From NCBI RefSeq assembly GCF_029030725.1, contig NZ_CP113162.1:1734501-1798500 (forward strand): DNA of 64,000 nucleotides. The letters run 5' to 3'. Position numbers and translations under genes: made by a program. The stretch's first letter is position 1. Every line of letters starts with the position of its first letter. Below, in pieces: positions 56,051 through 64,000 of this stretch. Below the pieces are notes generated by a model. It saw only the letters and a program-made list of their open reading frames with translations, made no database searches and was not told the DNA's origin. The DNA is from [Pseudomonas] carboxydohydrogena (GTDB taxonomy: Bacteria; Pseudomonadota; Alphaproteobacteria; Rhizobiales; Xanthobacteraceae).

Positions 56051-57250
56051 ATGCCCTCTTCCAAACGAGCAGCCGCCATTATCGTTGCAGGCGGCCGTGG
56101 CCTCCGCGCCGGGGCCGGTGGCCCCAAGCAATACCGGACGCTGGCCGGCCAGAGCGTCCTGGCCCGCGCCATGTCCCCTTTCTGCACCCATCCCGGCATT
56201 TCGGCGGTCCAGCCGGTGCGTCACGCCGATGACGCGGCGCTGTTCACGGCGGCAACGCAGGGGCTGGCCTATCGCCCCGCCGTTCCCGGCGGCGCGACAC
56301 GGCAGCAATCGGTGTGCGCCGGACTCGAGGCGCTGGCAAACGATGCGCCTGACATCGTGCTGATCCATGACGCCGCGCGCGCATTCGTGACGCAGGACGT
56401 GATCTCGCGGGCGATCGACGCAGCGCTGGCGACCGGCGCGGCCATTCCTGTGATCCCTGTCAACGACACCGTGAAGCGCGTCGGCGACACCGGGCTTGTG
56501 GAAGACACGCCAAACCGCGCGGCATTGCGCATCGCGCAGACGCCACAGGCATTCGCGTTTAAAACGATCCTCGACGCGCACCGCCGGGCTGCTCGCGAGG
56601 GCCGTGACGATTTCACCGATGATTCCGCGCTTGCCGAATGGGCAGGATTGACGGTCGCAACCTTTCAAGGCGATGCTGCCAACATGAAACTGACGACACC
56701 CGAAGATTTCTCCCGCGAGGAAATTCGCCTTGCCGCCGCGCTCGGCGATGTCCGCACCGGGACGGGTTATGACGTGCATGCCTTCGGCGACGGCGACCAT
56801 TTGTGGCTGTGCGGCCTGAAGGTGCCGTTCCATCGCGGCTTCCTTGCCCATTCCGATGGCGATGTCGGGCTGCATGCCATTGTCGATGCGATTCTGGGTG
56901 CGCTGTCGGACGGCGACATCGGTTCGCACTTCCCGCCGAGCGATCCGAAGTGGAAGGGTGCCGCCTCAGACCAATTCCTGATCCACGCGGTCGATCTGGT
57001 GAAACAGCGCGGCGGCCGCATCGCGCATCTTGAAGTAACGCTTATCTGCGAAGCGCCGAAGGTCGGCCCCTTGCGCGAGACCATGCGCGCGAAGATCGCC
57101 GAGATCACCGGCCTGCCGGTGTCGCGTATCGCCGTGAAGGCGACGACCAGCGAGCGGCTCGGCTTCACCGGCCGTCAGGAAGGCATCGCGGCAACCGCCG
57201 CTGCAACCATTCGTCTGCCCTGGGCGGACGATATGGCCGGGAGCAACTGA
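56051..57250 (+). CDS. ispDF: Bifunctional IspDF (2-C-methyl-D-erythritol phosphate cytidylyltransferase / cyclodiphosphate synthase)
   Basis: The fusion protein does two steps of the MEP isoprenoid pathway. Of 399 residues, the N-terminal IspD part (1 to about 230) has AAIIVAGGRG with the CTP loop and HDAARAFV; the C-terminal IspF part (about 235-399) has GTGYDVHAF, HSDGDVGLHAIVDA and the ATTSERLGFTGR end, with the Asp/His metal ligands in DVH and later. Fusion of the non-consecutive enzymes is characteristic of alphaproteobacteria. I chose the ATG at 56051; a GTG at 56042 is in frame. It diverges from dusB, a conserved arrangement. Confidence 0.96.
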   Translation: MPSSKRAAAIIVAGGRGLRAGAGGPKQYRTLAGQSVLARAMSPFCTHPGISAVQPVRHADDAALFTAATQGLAYRPAVPGGATRQQSVCAGLEALANDAPDIVLIHDAARAFVTQDVISRAIDAALATGAAIPVIPVNDTVKRVGDTGLVEDTPNRAALRIAQTPQAFAFKTILDAHRRAAREGRDDFTDDSALAEWAGLTVATFQGDAANMKLTTPEDFSREEIRLAAALGDVRTGTGYDVHAFGDGDHLWLCGLKVPFHRGFLAHSDGDVGLHAIVDAILGALSDGDIGSHFPPSDPKWKGAASDQFLIHAVDLVKQRGGRIAHLEVTLICEAPKVGPLRETMRAKIAEITGLPVSRIAVKATTSERLGFTGRQEGIAATAAATIRLPWADDMAGSN

Positions 57251-57251
57251 G

Positions 57252-57878
57252 ATGAGCGACAGCGCCACACGGGCGTTGTCCCGCTCCCTCCTCGATCTCT
57301 GCCGGATGCGCAAGCTGAAGATCGCGACCGCCGAGTCCTGTACCGGCGGTCTCGTTGCCGCTGCGCTGACCGAGGTGCCCGGCTCCTCCGATGTGCTCGA
57401 TCGCGGCTTCGTCACCTATTCCAATGAAGCCAAGCACGCCATGATCGGCGTCGAGACCGCGAAGCTGGAGACCTTCGGCGCGGTCAGCAAGGAAGTCGCC
57501 ATCGCGATGGCCTTCGGCGCGCTCGAACATGCCGATGTCGATCTCGCGGTCGCCATTACCGGCATCGCGGGACCCGGCGGCGCGACGCCGGGCAAGCCCG
57601 TGGGCCTCGTGCATTTCGCGGTGGCCGCGCGCGACGGCCGCATCACCCATCGCGAGCAGCGGTTCGGCGCGGTCGGGCGCAGCAGCGTCCGGCAGCAGTC
57701 GGTGATCGAAGCGCTGAAAATGCTGATCGAGATGGCACGCGGGCCGAAGGCGCCGGTCAAACGCTCGCGCGCGGCATCCCATAGACTGCGTCCGCGCGCT
57801 TCTCGAACGCCGACGCGAACTTCTGGAAAGCGGCGTCGAACATCGCGCCCATCAACACCGCGAGCATCCGACTCCTGA
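57252..57878 (+). CDS. pncC: CinA-family protein, probable nicotinamide-nucleotide amidohydrolase
   Basis: The 208-residue product contains the single CinA C-terminal domain (about residues 1-165) that deamidates NMN: TAESCTGGLVAAAL, FVTYSNEAK, and AITGIAGPGGATPGKPVG. Family members end near 165 residues. Here about 40 extra residues, rich in Arg, Ser and Pro (KRSRAASHRLRPRASR), are read from the strand opposite ratA because no stop intervenes. It starts 1 bp after ispDF. The core call is secure; the tail may be a by-product of the overlap. Confidence 0.9.
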   Translation: MSDSATRALSRSLLDLCRMRKLKIATAESCTGGLVAAALTEVPGSSDVLDRGFVTYSNEAKHAMIGVETAKLETFGAVSKEVAIAMAFGALEHADVDLAVAITGIAGPGGATPGKPVGLVHFAVAARDGRITHREQRFGAVGRSSVRQQSVIEALKMLIEMARGPKAPVKRSRAASHRLRPRASRTPTRTSGKRRRTSRPSTPRASDS

Positions 57879-58224
57879 ACTCGTAGGCGATGAAGAAATT
57901 CACGTCGCAGGCGTCCTCGCTTTTGGGCTCGAACGTCCAGCGGTTTTGCAATCTGCTGAACGGCCCTTTCAGATATTCGACCATGATCTTCAGATTGGCC
58001 CGGTCGAGCGTGACGCGGCTGGTGAAATTCTCGCGCACGAGCTGAAACGACACGCCCATGTCCGCGACGATGGTTTCCGTGCCGTCGGGGTTCTGCGTTC
58101 GCTGGCGCACTTTCAGCGACTGGCACAGCGGCACGAACTGCGGATAGCGCTCGACATCGGCGACGAGATCGAACATCTGCGAGGCGCTGTGGCGGACGCG
58201 GCGCTTGTTGGAGAATTGCGGCAT
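57757..58224 (-). CDS. ratA: RatA/Coq10-family START-like protein
   Basis: The 155-residue protein is of the polyketide cyclase/START fold group that includes E. coli RatA (called a ribosome-association toxin) and Coq10 (ubiquinone chaperone). Landmarks are FSNKRRVRHSASQMFDLVADVERYPQFVP, here seen as MFDLVADVERYPQFVP, LENRWTF-like LQNRWTFEP and a final FFIAYEFRSRML. In alphaproteobacteria this gene after lipA is better viewed as a Coq10-like quinone-binding protein than as a toxin (inference). Its ATG overlaps the lipA stop (TGATG). Its 3' end overlaps the cinA-family gene tail to tail by 122 bp. Confidence 0.9.
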   Translation of the reverse strand: MPQFSNKRRVRHSASQMFDLVADVERYPQFVPLCQSLKVRQRTQNPDGTETIVADMGVSFQLVRENFTSRVTLDRANLKIMVEYLKGPFSRLQNRWTFEPKSEDACDVNFFIAYEFRSRMLAVLMGAMFDAAFQKFASAFEKRADAVYGMPRASV

Positions 58225-59192
58225 CAGCCTGCGGATTGCAGCTTGGCTTCGCGCGCGGCCCGGAGCCTCTCGAAATCCTCGCCGGCGTGGTGAGACGAGC
58301 GCGTCAGCGGGCTTGCCGACACCATCAGGAAGCCCTTGGTAAAGGCGATCTGTTCGTAGCCCTTGAATTCCTCGGGCGTGACGTAACGCATCACCGCGTG
58401 ATGTTTCAGCGTCGGCTGCAAGTACTGTCCGATGGTGAGGAAATCGACATCGGCGGAACGCAGATCGTCCATCACCTGCAACACTTCGTGCCGCTCCTCG
58501 CCAAGCCCGACCATGATTCCCGACTTGGTGAAGATCGTGGGATCGATTTCCTTCACCCGCTGCAACAGCCGCACCGAGTGGAAATAGCGCGCGCCGGGCC
58601 GCACGCTTTGATAGCACGACGGCACGGTTTCGAGATTGTGGTTGAACACGTCGGGCTTCGCCGCCACGACAACCTCGAGCGCGCCGTCTTTGCGCAGGAA
58701 ATCCGGCGTCAGAATCTCGATGGTCGTGGTGGGGCAATCCTCACGGATCGCGCGGATAGTGCGCGCGAAATGCTCGGCACCCCCGTCTGCGAGATCGTCG
58801 CGGTCCACCGAGGTGATGACGACATGCGCGAGACCCAATTTCTTCACCGCGAGCGCGATGTGCGCGGGCTCATCGGCATTGAGCGCCTCGGGCATGCCGG
58901 TGCGCACGTTGCAGAACGCACAGGCGCGCGTGCAGGTGTCGCCCATGATCATGAAGGTGGCGTGCTTCTTGTCCCAACACTCGCCGATGTTCGGGCAGCC
59001 CGCCTCCTCGCAAACGGTGACGAGGCCGTTCTCCTTCACGATGTTGCGGGTGTTGGCGTAACCGCGCGAGGTCGGCGCGCGGACGCGGATCCAGTCGGGT
59101 TTGGGCGGCGAAACCGAGTCGGGGCGATTGGCCTTTTCCGGGTGGCGCGGCCTGACCTGCCGCTCCGAAATCGTGTCGATCAAGGTGACCAT
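58224..59192 (-). CDS. lipA: Lipoyl synthase
   Basis: LipA inserts two sulfurs into octanoyl-protein to make lipoate. The 322-residue radical-SAM enzyme has the auxiliary-cluster cysteines in [12 protein letters not shown], the SAM cluster in CTRACAFC, and [27 protein letters not shown] and [10 protein letters not shown] (the RSSYHA-like end with catalytic Ser). The ATG at 59192 fits the family N terminus (MVTLIDTIS); another ATG at 59228 is possible. It overlaps ratA by one base and diverges from the DNA glycosylase gene. Confidence 0.96.
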   Translation of the reverse strand: MVTLIDTISERQVRPRHPEKANRPDSVSPPKPDWIRVRAPTSRGYANTRNIVKENGLVTVCEEAGCPNIGECWDKKHATFMIMGDTCTRACAFCNVRTGMPEALNADEPAHIALAVKKLGLAHVVITSVDRDDLADGGAEHFARTIRAIREDCPTTTIEILTPDFLRKDGALEVVVAAKPDVFNHNLETVPSCYQSVRPGARYFHSVRLLQRVKEIDPTIFTKSGIMVGLGEERHEVLQVMDDLRSADVDFLTIGQYLQPTLKHHAVMRYVTPEEFKGYEQIAFTKGFLMVSASPLTRSSHHAGEDFERLRAAREAKLQSAG

Positions 59193-59281
59193 CAAAAACC
59201 CGTCCGCAAATCCATTTCGGAGCGACATGCTCCGGCCCCAAAGTATGCGCACGCGCCGATTGCGACAACCGGGCGACTGGA

Positions 59282-59300
59282 GGTAGGATTCACTCCTACC
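59282..59300. repeat. Inverted repeat just upstream of the glycosylase start
   Basis: GGTAGGA (59282-59288) and TCCTACC (59294-59300) are perfect 7-bp arms around TTCAC, ending 8 bp before the ATG at 59309. The upstream arm overlaps the only GGAGG-like sequence, so folding of the mRNA could hide a ribosome-binding site. No SOS-type GAAC repeats were seen. Confidence 0.45.
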
Positions 59301-59308
59301 ATATTTCC

Positions 59309-59950
59309 ATGCCGCGCGCAGACCCGCCGATTCAGGTTTTCCAGACCGAAATGCCCGCCACCGACCGCCGCCCCGCGCTGGGCAAGCAATTAAAGCGCAG
59401 TTTCTTCGCCCGCAGCGTTCATGAAATTGCGCCGGAGCTGATCGGGGCCACCCTGCTCGTCGATGGCGTTGGCGGTACCATTGTCGAGGTCGAGGCTTAT
59501 CACCAGACCGAGCCGGCCGCGCATTCCTATCGCGGCGTGACGCCCCGCACACAGGTGATGTTTGGCCCGCCCGGCTATCTCTACGTCTATCGCTCCTACG
59601 GCATTCACTGGTGCATGAATTTCGTCTGCGAGGCGGAAGGCTCGGCGGCTGCGGTTCTGATCCGCGCGGTGGAGCCCATGCGCGGGTTGGCTGCCATGCG
59701 CCGCCGTCGCGGGTTGCATGACGAGCGCGCATTGTGTTCGGGACCAGGGAAGGTTTGCGCGGCTCTCGCGGTGACCATCAAGCACAACGGCTGCGCGCTC
59801 GACTCTTCGCCGATCGCCATTCATGCCCGCACGCAAGTGCCGGAGATCGCCTCCGGCGTGCGCATCGGGATCACCAAGGCCGCCGAACTGCCGTGGCGCT
59901 ATGGCGTGAAAGGCTCGCGGTTTTTGAGCAAGCCGTTTCCGAAGGATTAG
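59309..59950 (+). CDS. mpg: Alkyladenine (3-methyladenine) DNA glycosylase, AAG/Mpg family
   Basis: The enzyme removes 3-methyladenine, hypoxanthine and related bases from DNA. The 213-residue protein has [37 protein letters not shown] (Glu general base in EAYH), [24 protein letters not shown] (seen as [18 protein letters not shown]) and [10 protein letters not shown]. These match the eukaryote-like AAG fold. The start is uncertain: 59309 gives the longest product, and ATG 59351 would give 199 residues, closer to family length. The stop overlaps the valS stop on the other strand. Confidence 0.92.
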   Translation: MPRADPPIQVFQTEMPATDRRPALGKQLKRSFFARSVHEIAPELIGATLLVDGVGGTIVEVEAYHQTEPAAHSYRGVTPRTQVMFGPPGYLYVYRSYGIHWCMNFVCEAEGSAAAVLIRAVEPMRGLAAMRRRRGLHDERALCSGPGKVCAALAVTIKHNGCALDSSPIAIHARTQVPEIASGVRIGITKAAELPWRYGVKGSRFLSKPFPKD

Positions 59951-62817
59951 CCCGCCGCCTTCAGCCGCTCCAGCGCATCCGTGATTTTAGAGCGGCGGCC
60001 GACCGCTTCCTCGCGCTTCTCGCGCTGCTCGTCGATCACCTCTTCCGGCGCATTGGTGACGAATTTTTCGTTTCCGAGCTTGGCATCGACGCGCGCGATG
60101 TCGGCATCGGCCTTGGCCAATTCTTTTTCGAGCCGCGTCTTTTCCGCACCCAGATCGATCACGCCCTTGAGCGGGATTGCAGCCGTCTCGCCACGCACCA
60201 GCAATTGCAGCGAGCCCTGCGGTGCCGCGGCATCGAACGAGATTTCGGCCACACGCGCCATCCGCTTGATGACGTCGCTCCAGCGCGAGGCGCGCTCCTG
60301 AAGCTCTTTGGACGCGCCGACCAGGATCAGCGGGAACAGCGTTGCGGGGGCGATGTTCATTTCCGCGCGAACGGAGCGGATCGTGGTGACGAGATCGATC
60401 AGCCAGCCGATCTCGGCTTCCGCCTTCGGATCGGAGAAGGTCTCGGCCTGCCCGGCGGATGCCGGCATGACCGGAATGGCGAGCGGATCGCCCGCCAGCG
60501 CCGTTTGCATCGAGGCCTCCAGCGCGACTTCGTCGTCGGAGCGGATCGGCCATTCCGCGAGCGCCAGCACGTTGTCGCGTTTCGCCGTCACCGCCCACAA
60601 TTCCTCGGTGATATAGGGCATGAACGGATGCAGTAATTTAAGGATTTCGTCGCGCGCACACGCGACCGCAGCCTGCGTCTCGCGCTTCGCCTCGCTGTCG
60701 GGGCCAGTCAGCACCGGCTTGGCGAGTTCGAGATACCAGTCGCAATACACGTTCCAGACGAAACGATAGATCGCGCCGGCCGCGTCGTTGAAGCGGTAGG
60801 CGCGGATCGCCTCCGTCACTTCGTGCGTCGCGCGCGAGGTTTCGTGCGCGATCCAGCGGTTCAGCGTCTCCCTGCATTGCGTGGCGTCGAAGCCCTTCGC
60901 AAGCTCACAGCCATTCATTTCGGCAAAGCGCGATGCGTTCCACAGCTTGGTCGCGAAGTTGCGGTAGCCTTCGACGCGCTGGGTCGAGAGCTTGATGTCG
61001 CGGCCCTGCGCCGCCATCGCAGCCAGCGTGAAGCGCAGCGCATCCGCGCCGTAGTCGTCGATGAGATGGAGCGGATCGATGACGTTGCCTTTCGACTTCG
61101 ACATCTTCGCGCCCTTCTCGTCGCGGACTAGCGCATGGATGTAGACGGTCGGAAACGGCACATCGTTCATGAAGTGCAGGCCCATCATCATCATGCGGGC
61201 GACCCAGAAGAAGATGATGTCGAAGCCGGTGACGAGCACGCTGGTTGGATAGTAACGGCGTACATCCGTCTCGTCGTCAGGCCAGCCGAGCGTCGAGAAC
61301 GGCCACAGCGCCGAAGAAAACCATGTATCGAGCACGTCCTCGTCGCGGGTGATGAATTCCTCACGTTTGGCGGGATCGACCGCCATCTCATGGGCCTGCT
61401 CGTCGGTGATGACGCCCTGCTCGGTGTAATAGCCGAGTGCCTTGCCAACGGCTTCTTCTTCCGTTTCGGCGACAAACACCTTGCCGTCGGGACCGTACCA
61501 CGCCGGAATCTGGTGTCCCCACCAGAGCTGGCGCGAGATGCACCATGGCTGGATGTTCTCCATCCATTCGAAATAGGTCTTTTCCCAGTTCTTCGGCACG
61601 AACGATGTCGCGCCGCTGCGCACGGCGGCGATCGCGGGCGCGGCCAGCGTCTTGGCGTCAACGTACCATTGATCGGTGAGGAACGGTTCGATCACCACGC
61701 CGGAACGATCGCCGTGCGGCACCATGTGCGTGTTGGGTTCGATCTTCTCCAGATAGCCCTGCTGCTCCAGACGCGCGACGATCTCGCGCCGCGCGGCGAA
61801 GCGCTCCATGCCGTGCATCTCGGCGATCAGGTCGAGACCGCTTTGCGCGATGCCCTTGCGGTAATCGTCATTGTCCGCGAGCGCAAGGCGGCCCTCGATG
61901 TCGAGAATGTTGATCTGCGGCAGCTTGTGACGCTTGCCGACCTCGAAGTCGTTGAAGTCGTGCGCGGGCGTGATCTTCACCGCGCCCGAACCCTTCTCCG
62001 GATCGGAGTAATCGTCGGCGACGACCGGAATCTTGCGGCCGACCAGCGGCAGCACGACGTTCTTGCCGACGACGCCGCGATAGCGGTCGTCCGCCGGATT
62101 CACCGCGACCGCGCTGTCGCCCAGCATCGTCTCGGGCCGCGTCGTCGCCACCACGATGAAGGTGGACGGGTCTTCCGGGTTGAAGGTCTTGCCCTCATAC
62201 GGATAGCGCAGGTGCCAGAGATTGCCCTTGACCTCGACCTGCTGCACTTCGAGATCGGAGATCGCGGTCAGCAGCTTCGGGTCCCAGTTGACGAGCCGCT
62301 TGTCCTTGTAGATCAGCCCGTCGCGATGCAACGCGACGAACACTTTTGCGACGGCGCGCGACAGCCCCTCGTCCATGGTGAAGCGCTCGCGCGACCAGTC
62401 GCAGGATGCGCCGAGCCGCTTCAACTGGTTGACGATGATGCCGCCGGATTCCGCCTTCCACTGCCAGACGCGCTCGAGGAATTTCTCGCGGCCCATGTCG
62501 CGGCGCGATGGTTCCTTGCGCTCGGCCAACTGGCGCTCGACCACCATCTGCGTGGCGATGCCAGCGTGGTCGGTGCCGGGCTGCCACAGCACATCGCGGC
62601 CGCGCATGCGCTCGAAGCGGCACAGAATGTCCTGCAAGGTGTTGTTGAGCGCGTGGCCCATGTGCAGCGAGCCGGTGACGTTCGGCGGCGGAATGACGAT
62701 CGTGAAAGGCTCGGCATCGCGCCGCTCCGGCCGCCCGGCCTTGAAGGCCCCCGCCTCGTCCCATGCGGCGCGGATGCGCGGTTCGATTTCGGCGGGCTGG
62801 TAATTTTTCTCGATCAT
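59947..62817 (-). CDS. valS: Valyl-tRNA synthetase
   Basis: The class I synthetase charges tRNA-Val and edits misactivated threonine. The 956-residue protein has [16 protein letters not shown] (HIGH region), the editing-domain [10 protein letters not shown], an [13 protein letters not shown] block, and KMSKSKGN, then an anticodon-binding domain and a C-terminal coiled-coil arm ([18 protein letters not shown]). Length and order match E. coli ValS. I start at the ATG at 62817 ([12 protein letters not shown]); a GTG one codon upstream is less likely. It shares four bases with the convergent glycosylase gene. Confidence 0.97.
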   Translation of the reverse strand: MIEKNYQPAEIEPRIRAAWDEAGAFKAGRPERRDAEPFTIVIPPPNVTGSLHMGHALNNTLQDILCRFERMRGRDVLWQPGTDHAGIATQMVVERQLAERKEPSRRDMGREKFLERVWQWKAESGGIIVNQLKRLGASCDWSRERFTMDEGLSRAVAKVFVALHRDGLIYKDKRLVNWDPKLLTAISDLEVQQVEVKGNLWHLRYPYEGKTFNPEDPSTFIVVATTRPETMLGDSAVAVNPADDRYRGVVGKNVVLPLVGRKIPVVADDYSDPEKGSGAVKITPAHDFNDFEVGKRHKLPQINILDIEGRLALADNDDYRKGIAQSGLDLIAEMHGMERFAARREIVARLEQQGYLEKIEPNTHMVPHGDRSGVVIEPFLTDQWYVDAKTLAAPAIAAVRSGATSFVPKNWEKTYFEWMENIQPWCISRQLWWGHQIPAWYGPDGKVFVAETEEEAVGKALGYYTEQGVITDEQAHEMAVDPAKREEFITRDEDVLDTWFSSALWPFSTLGWPDDETDVRRYYPTSVLVTGFDIIFFWVARMMMMGLHFMNDVPFPTVYIHALVRDEKGAKMSKSKGNVIDPLHLIDDYGADALRFTLAAMAAQGRDIKLSTQRVEGYRNFATKLWNASRFAEMNGCELAKGFDATQCRETLNRWIAHETSRATHEVTEAIRAYRFNDAAGAIYRFVWNVYCDWYLELAKPVLTGPDSEAKRETQAAVACARDEILKLLHPFMPYITEELWAVTAKRDNVLALAEWPIRSDDEVALEASMQTALAGDPLAIPVMPASAGQAETFSDPKAEAEIGWLIDLVTTIRSVRAEMNIAPATLFPLILVGASKELQERASRWSDVIKRMARVAEISFDAAAPQGSLQLLVRGETAAIPLKGVIDLGAEKTRLEKELAKADADIARVDAKLGNEKFVTNAPEEVIDEQREKREEAVGRRSKITDALERLKAAG

Positions 62818-62958
62818 CACAATGCAATCACAGGGACGCGGGCGCGGATGCAGCCCGCCTGTCGGAAGAAGGGTGAAGTGCGATTATAGCGCAGATGAGG
62901 CTTTAGCGGCCTGTCCGGGCGCGTCAAGTCTGCAATGATATCGGGATTTTAGCCGAAA

Positions 62959-63609
62959 TCAGCGGCCGCGCGCCACACGCTCGATTTCCGCCTTGACGAT
63001 GCGCTCGACCAGCGTCGGCAGGTTGTCGTCGAGCCACGACTTCAGCATCGGCCGCAGCATCTCCTTGACGAGATCCTCCAGCGTGCGGGCGTTGTTGGAC
63101 AGGACGGTGGTGGCGAGCGAGTTGAAAGCCGATTCCACCGCTTTTGCCGTCGTGGCGCTCAGAACCGGCGCCTCCTCGGCCTTTGACGCAGGCGGCGGGG
63201 AGTCGGTGATTTCGAGATCGTCGTGCGGCTCGACCTTCTGGAAGCCTTCGGCCGCGGCCGCAGGCACAGCCATCTGCTCGGTCAACTCAAAGACGTCCTC
63301 GGCCTCCTCAACAGGCGGAGCAGCCGGTGCCGGCGCATCGAAACTTGCCAGCATTGCGTCGATGTCGTCCTGGCTGTTCTTGGCAGCCGGCGCGGGAGTT
63401 GGAACGACGGGAGGAATGGGGGTCGCCACAGGCGCCGCAGCCGCCTTCATCGCGGGAGCCGTCACCTTCGGGGGCGGAACCGGTGCAGGAGCAGGAGCAG
63501 CCTCTGCTGGAGCCGCAGCCGGTTTGGCGTCGTCATCGGAAATGATGCGCCTGATAGACGCAAGAATCTCCTCCATTGAGGGCTCTTGCGCCTTTGCCGG
63601 TTGGTTCAT
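62959..63609 (-). CDS. popZ: Cell-pole organising protein PopZ (DUF2497)
   Basis: PopZ forms a polymer matrix at cell poles that anchors the chromosome origin and signalling proteins in alphaproteobacteria. The 216-residue protein has the conserved N-terminal helix (EPSMEEILASIRRIISDDD), a Pro/Ala-rich low-complexity middle of about 130 residues, and the C-terminal helices for polymerisation (LEDLVKEMLRPMLKSWLDDN then LPTLVERIVKAEIERVAR). I take the ATG at 63609 (GGAG upstream) over a GTG at 63621. The gene order tolC-popZ-valS is usual in this group. Confidence 0.92.
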   Translation of the reverse strand: MNQPAKAQEPSMEEILASIRRIISDDDAKPAAAPAEAAPAPAPVPPPKVTAPAMKAAAAPVATPIPPVVPTPAPAAKNSQDDIDAMLASFDAPAPAAPPVEEAEDVFELTEQMAVPAAAAEGFQKVEPHDDLEITDSPPPASKAEEAPVLSATTAKAVESAFNSLATTVLSNNARTLEDLVKEMLRPMLKSWLDDNLPTLVERIVKAEIERVARGR

Positions 63610-63626
63610 CTCCGACTCCACGTCAT

Positions 63627-63651
63627 CGGCTTTTCAGTCCCCGAAAAGCCG
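63627..63651 (-). terminator. Hairpin between the tolC-like gene and popZ
   Basis: CGGCTTTTC (63627-63635) and GAAAAGCCG (63643-63651) are perfect 9-bp arms around a 7-nt loop. On the minus strand it lies after the tolC-like stop and 17 bp before popZ. No T run, so attenuator or RNA stabiliser are alternatives. Confidence 0.5.
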
Positions 63652-63764
63652 CACTCCACTGCCGCGAATCGTTACGCAGCCTCCGAAAAAGGTACGTCAT
63701 GGCCGCAAATGATTGCAAGCAAAGGGCCCGGTACCTTCCGGTGCTTCCACAGCGGAGTGTGGCC

Positions 63765-64000
63765 TCAGCGACCGTCAGGCGTGCGGACGCCGAACCAGCT
63801 ATCGCGGACCTGATGGTAATGAACCGACGGGTCATAGACCGAAGTCTTGAGCTTCAGCGTCACCGGCGACAGCCGCCCCACCGCGTTGAGCACGGTATAG
63901 GAGGCCACGACCCGGTCATGCTGCGCCGTGACAAGCGCGATGCGGGCATTCACAAGCGCCTGCTGCGCGTTTAGGACGTCGAGCGTGGTGCGCTGACCGA
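63765..64000 (-). CDS. tolC: TolC-family outer-membrane efflux protein, C-terminal end (partial)
   Basis: The reverse frame is open from the window edge to the stop at 63765. The end of the peptide has TTLDVLNAQQALVNARIALVTAQHDRV (seen as TTLDVLNAQQALVNAR and on), the equatorial/helical repeat motif of TolC proteins, then SYTVLNAVGRL and a tail of about 40 residues. The channel would let RND or ABC pumps, such as the RND pair in this window, export across the outer membrane. The N-terminal part, with signal peptide, is outside the window. Confidence 0.85.
   Translation of the reverse strand, partial: GQRTTLDVLNAQQALVNARIALVTAQHDRVVASYTVLNAVGRLSPVTLKLKTSVYDPSVHYHQVRDSWFGVRTPDGR

Noticed and set aside
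57757-58224. RatA as a toxin of a toxin-antitoxin pair
   Set aside because: No antitoxin-like gene is adjacent; the lipA neighbour and the Coq10-like fold favour a quinone-related housekeeping role.
61135-62889. A 584-codon plus-strand frame opposite valS
   Set aside because: Antisense shadow of valS; no family, no ribosome-binding site and composition typical of complement frames.

Overview
The window reads as ordinary chromosome of an alphaproteobacterium of the Nitrobacteraceae/Bradyrhizobiaceae group (Afipia, Oligotropha, Rhodopseudomonas or Nitrobacter-like). The grounds are the dusB(nifR3)-ntrB-ntrC-ntrY-ntrX-dat-hfq-hflX gene order, a fused ispDF, a popZ gene, high-GC codon use, and a dispersed palindrome of a type familiar in that family (175-255). 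The species is inferred from gene content only. No phage, insertion sequence, CRISPR array or rRNA was seen. One tRNA gene (tRNA-Ser, UGA) is present.

Layout. (1) 1-1.6 kb: the end of a quinone-oxidoreductase gene facing rimO. (2) 1.8-15.2 kb, forward: a complete nitrate-assimilation locus. It holds a formate/nitrite-family channel behind a consensus-like sigma-54 promoter, a membrane-anchored PP2C-phosphatase/Ser-Thr-kinase fusion, NrtABC nitrate import, a NirB-like FAD oxidoreductase, a siroheme nitrite reductase, a CysJ-like reductase carrying an Fe-S domain, and the molybdenum nitrate reductase NasA. (3) 15.2-17.6 kb, reverse: pxpBCA (5-oxoprolinase) with overlapping start and stop codons, divergent from an RraA-family gene. 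(4) 18.4-24.5 kb: two small proteins, then a possible cyclic-nucleotide module: CHASE2 adenylate/guanylate cyclase, metallo-beta-lactamase-fold hydrolase, membrane-anchored cNMP-binding protein, an overlapping protein of unknown function, and a secreted protein. (5) 24.5-34.5 kb, transport: a CDF metal exporter, an RND pump pair and an AfuABC-like ABC importer with a fused permease. (6) 34.5-45.7 kb: CPBP protease, tRNA-Ser, DUF2478 protein, RlpA, a D,D-carboxypeptidase, the tmk-holB-metG-tatD-MBL run, a cupredoxin, queC and mazG. (7) 45.7-55.8 kb, reverse: hflX, hfq, dat, ntrX, ntrY, ntrC, ntrB, dusB. (8) 56-64 kb: ispDF and a cinA-family gene forward; ratA and lipA reverse; an alkyladenine glycosylase forward; valS, popZ and the end of a tolC-like gene reverse.

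How they fit together. The two-component systems NtrBC and NtrYX lie about 35-50 kb from the nitrate locus, and NtrC is a likely activator of its sigma-54 promoter. The nitrate locus encodes import, both reduction steps and candidate electron carriers, with the kinase/phosphatase as an unexplained signalling part. The most novel-looking items are that kinase/phosphatase, an N-terminal motif shared by the nitrite reductase and its putative reductase partner, and the CHASE2 cyclase / membrane cNMP-binding gene group.
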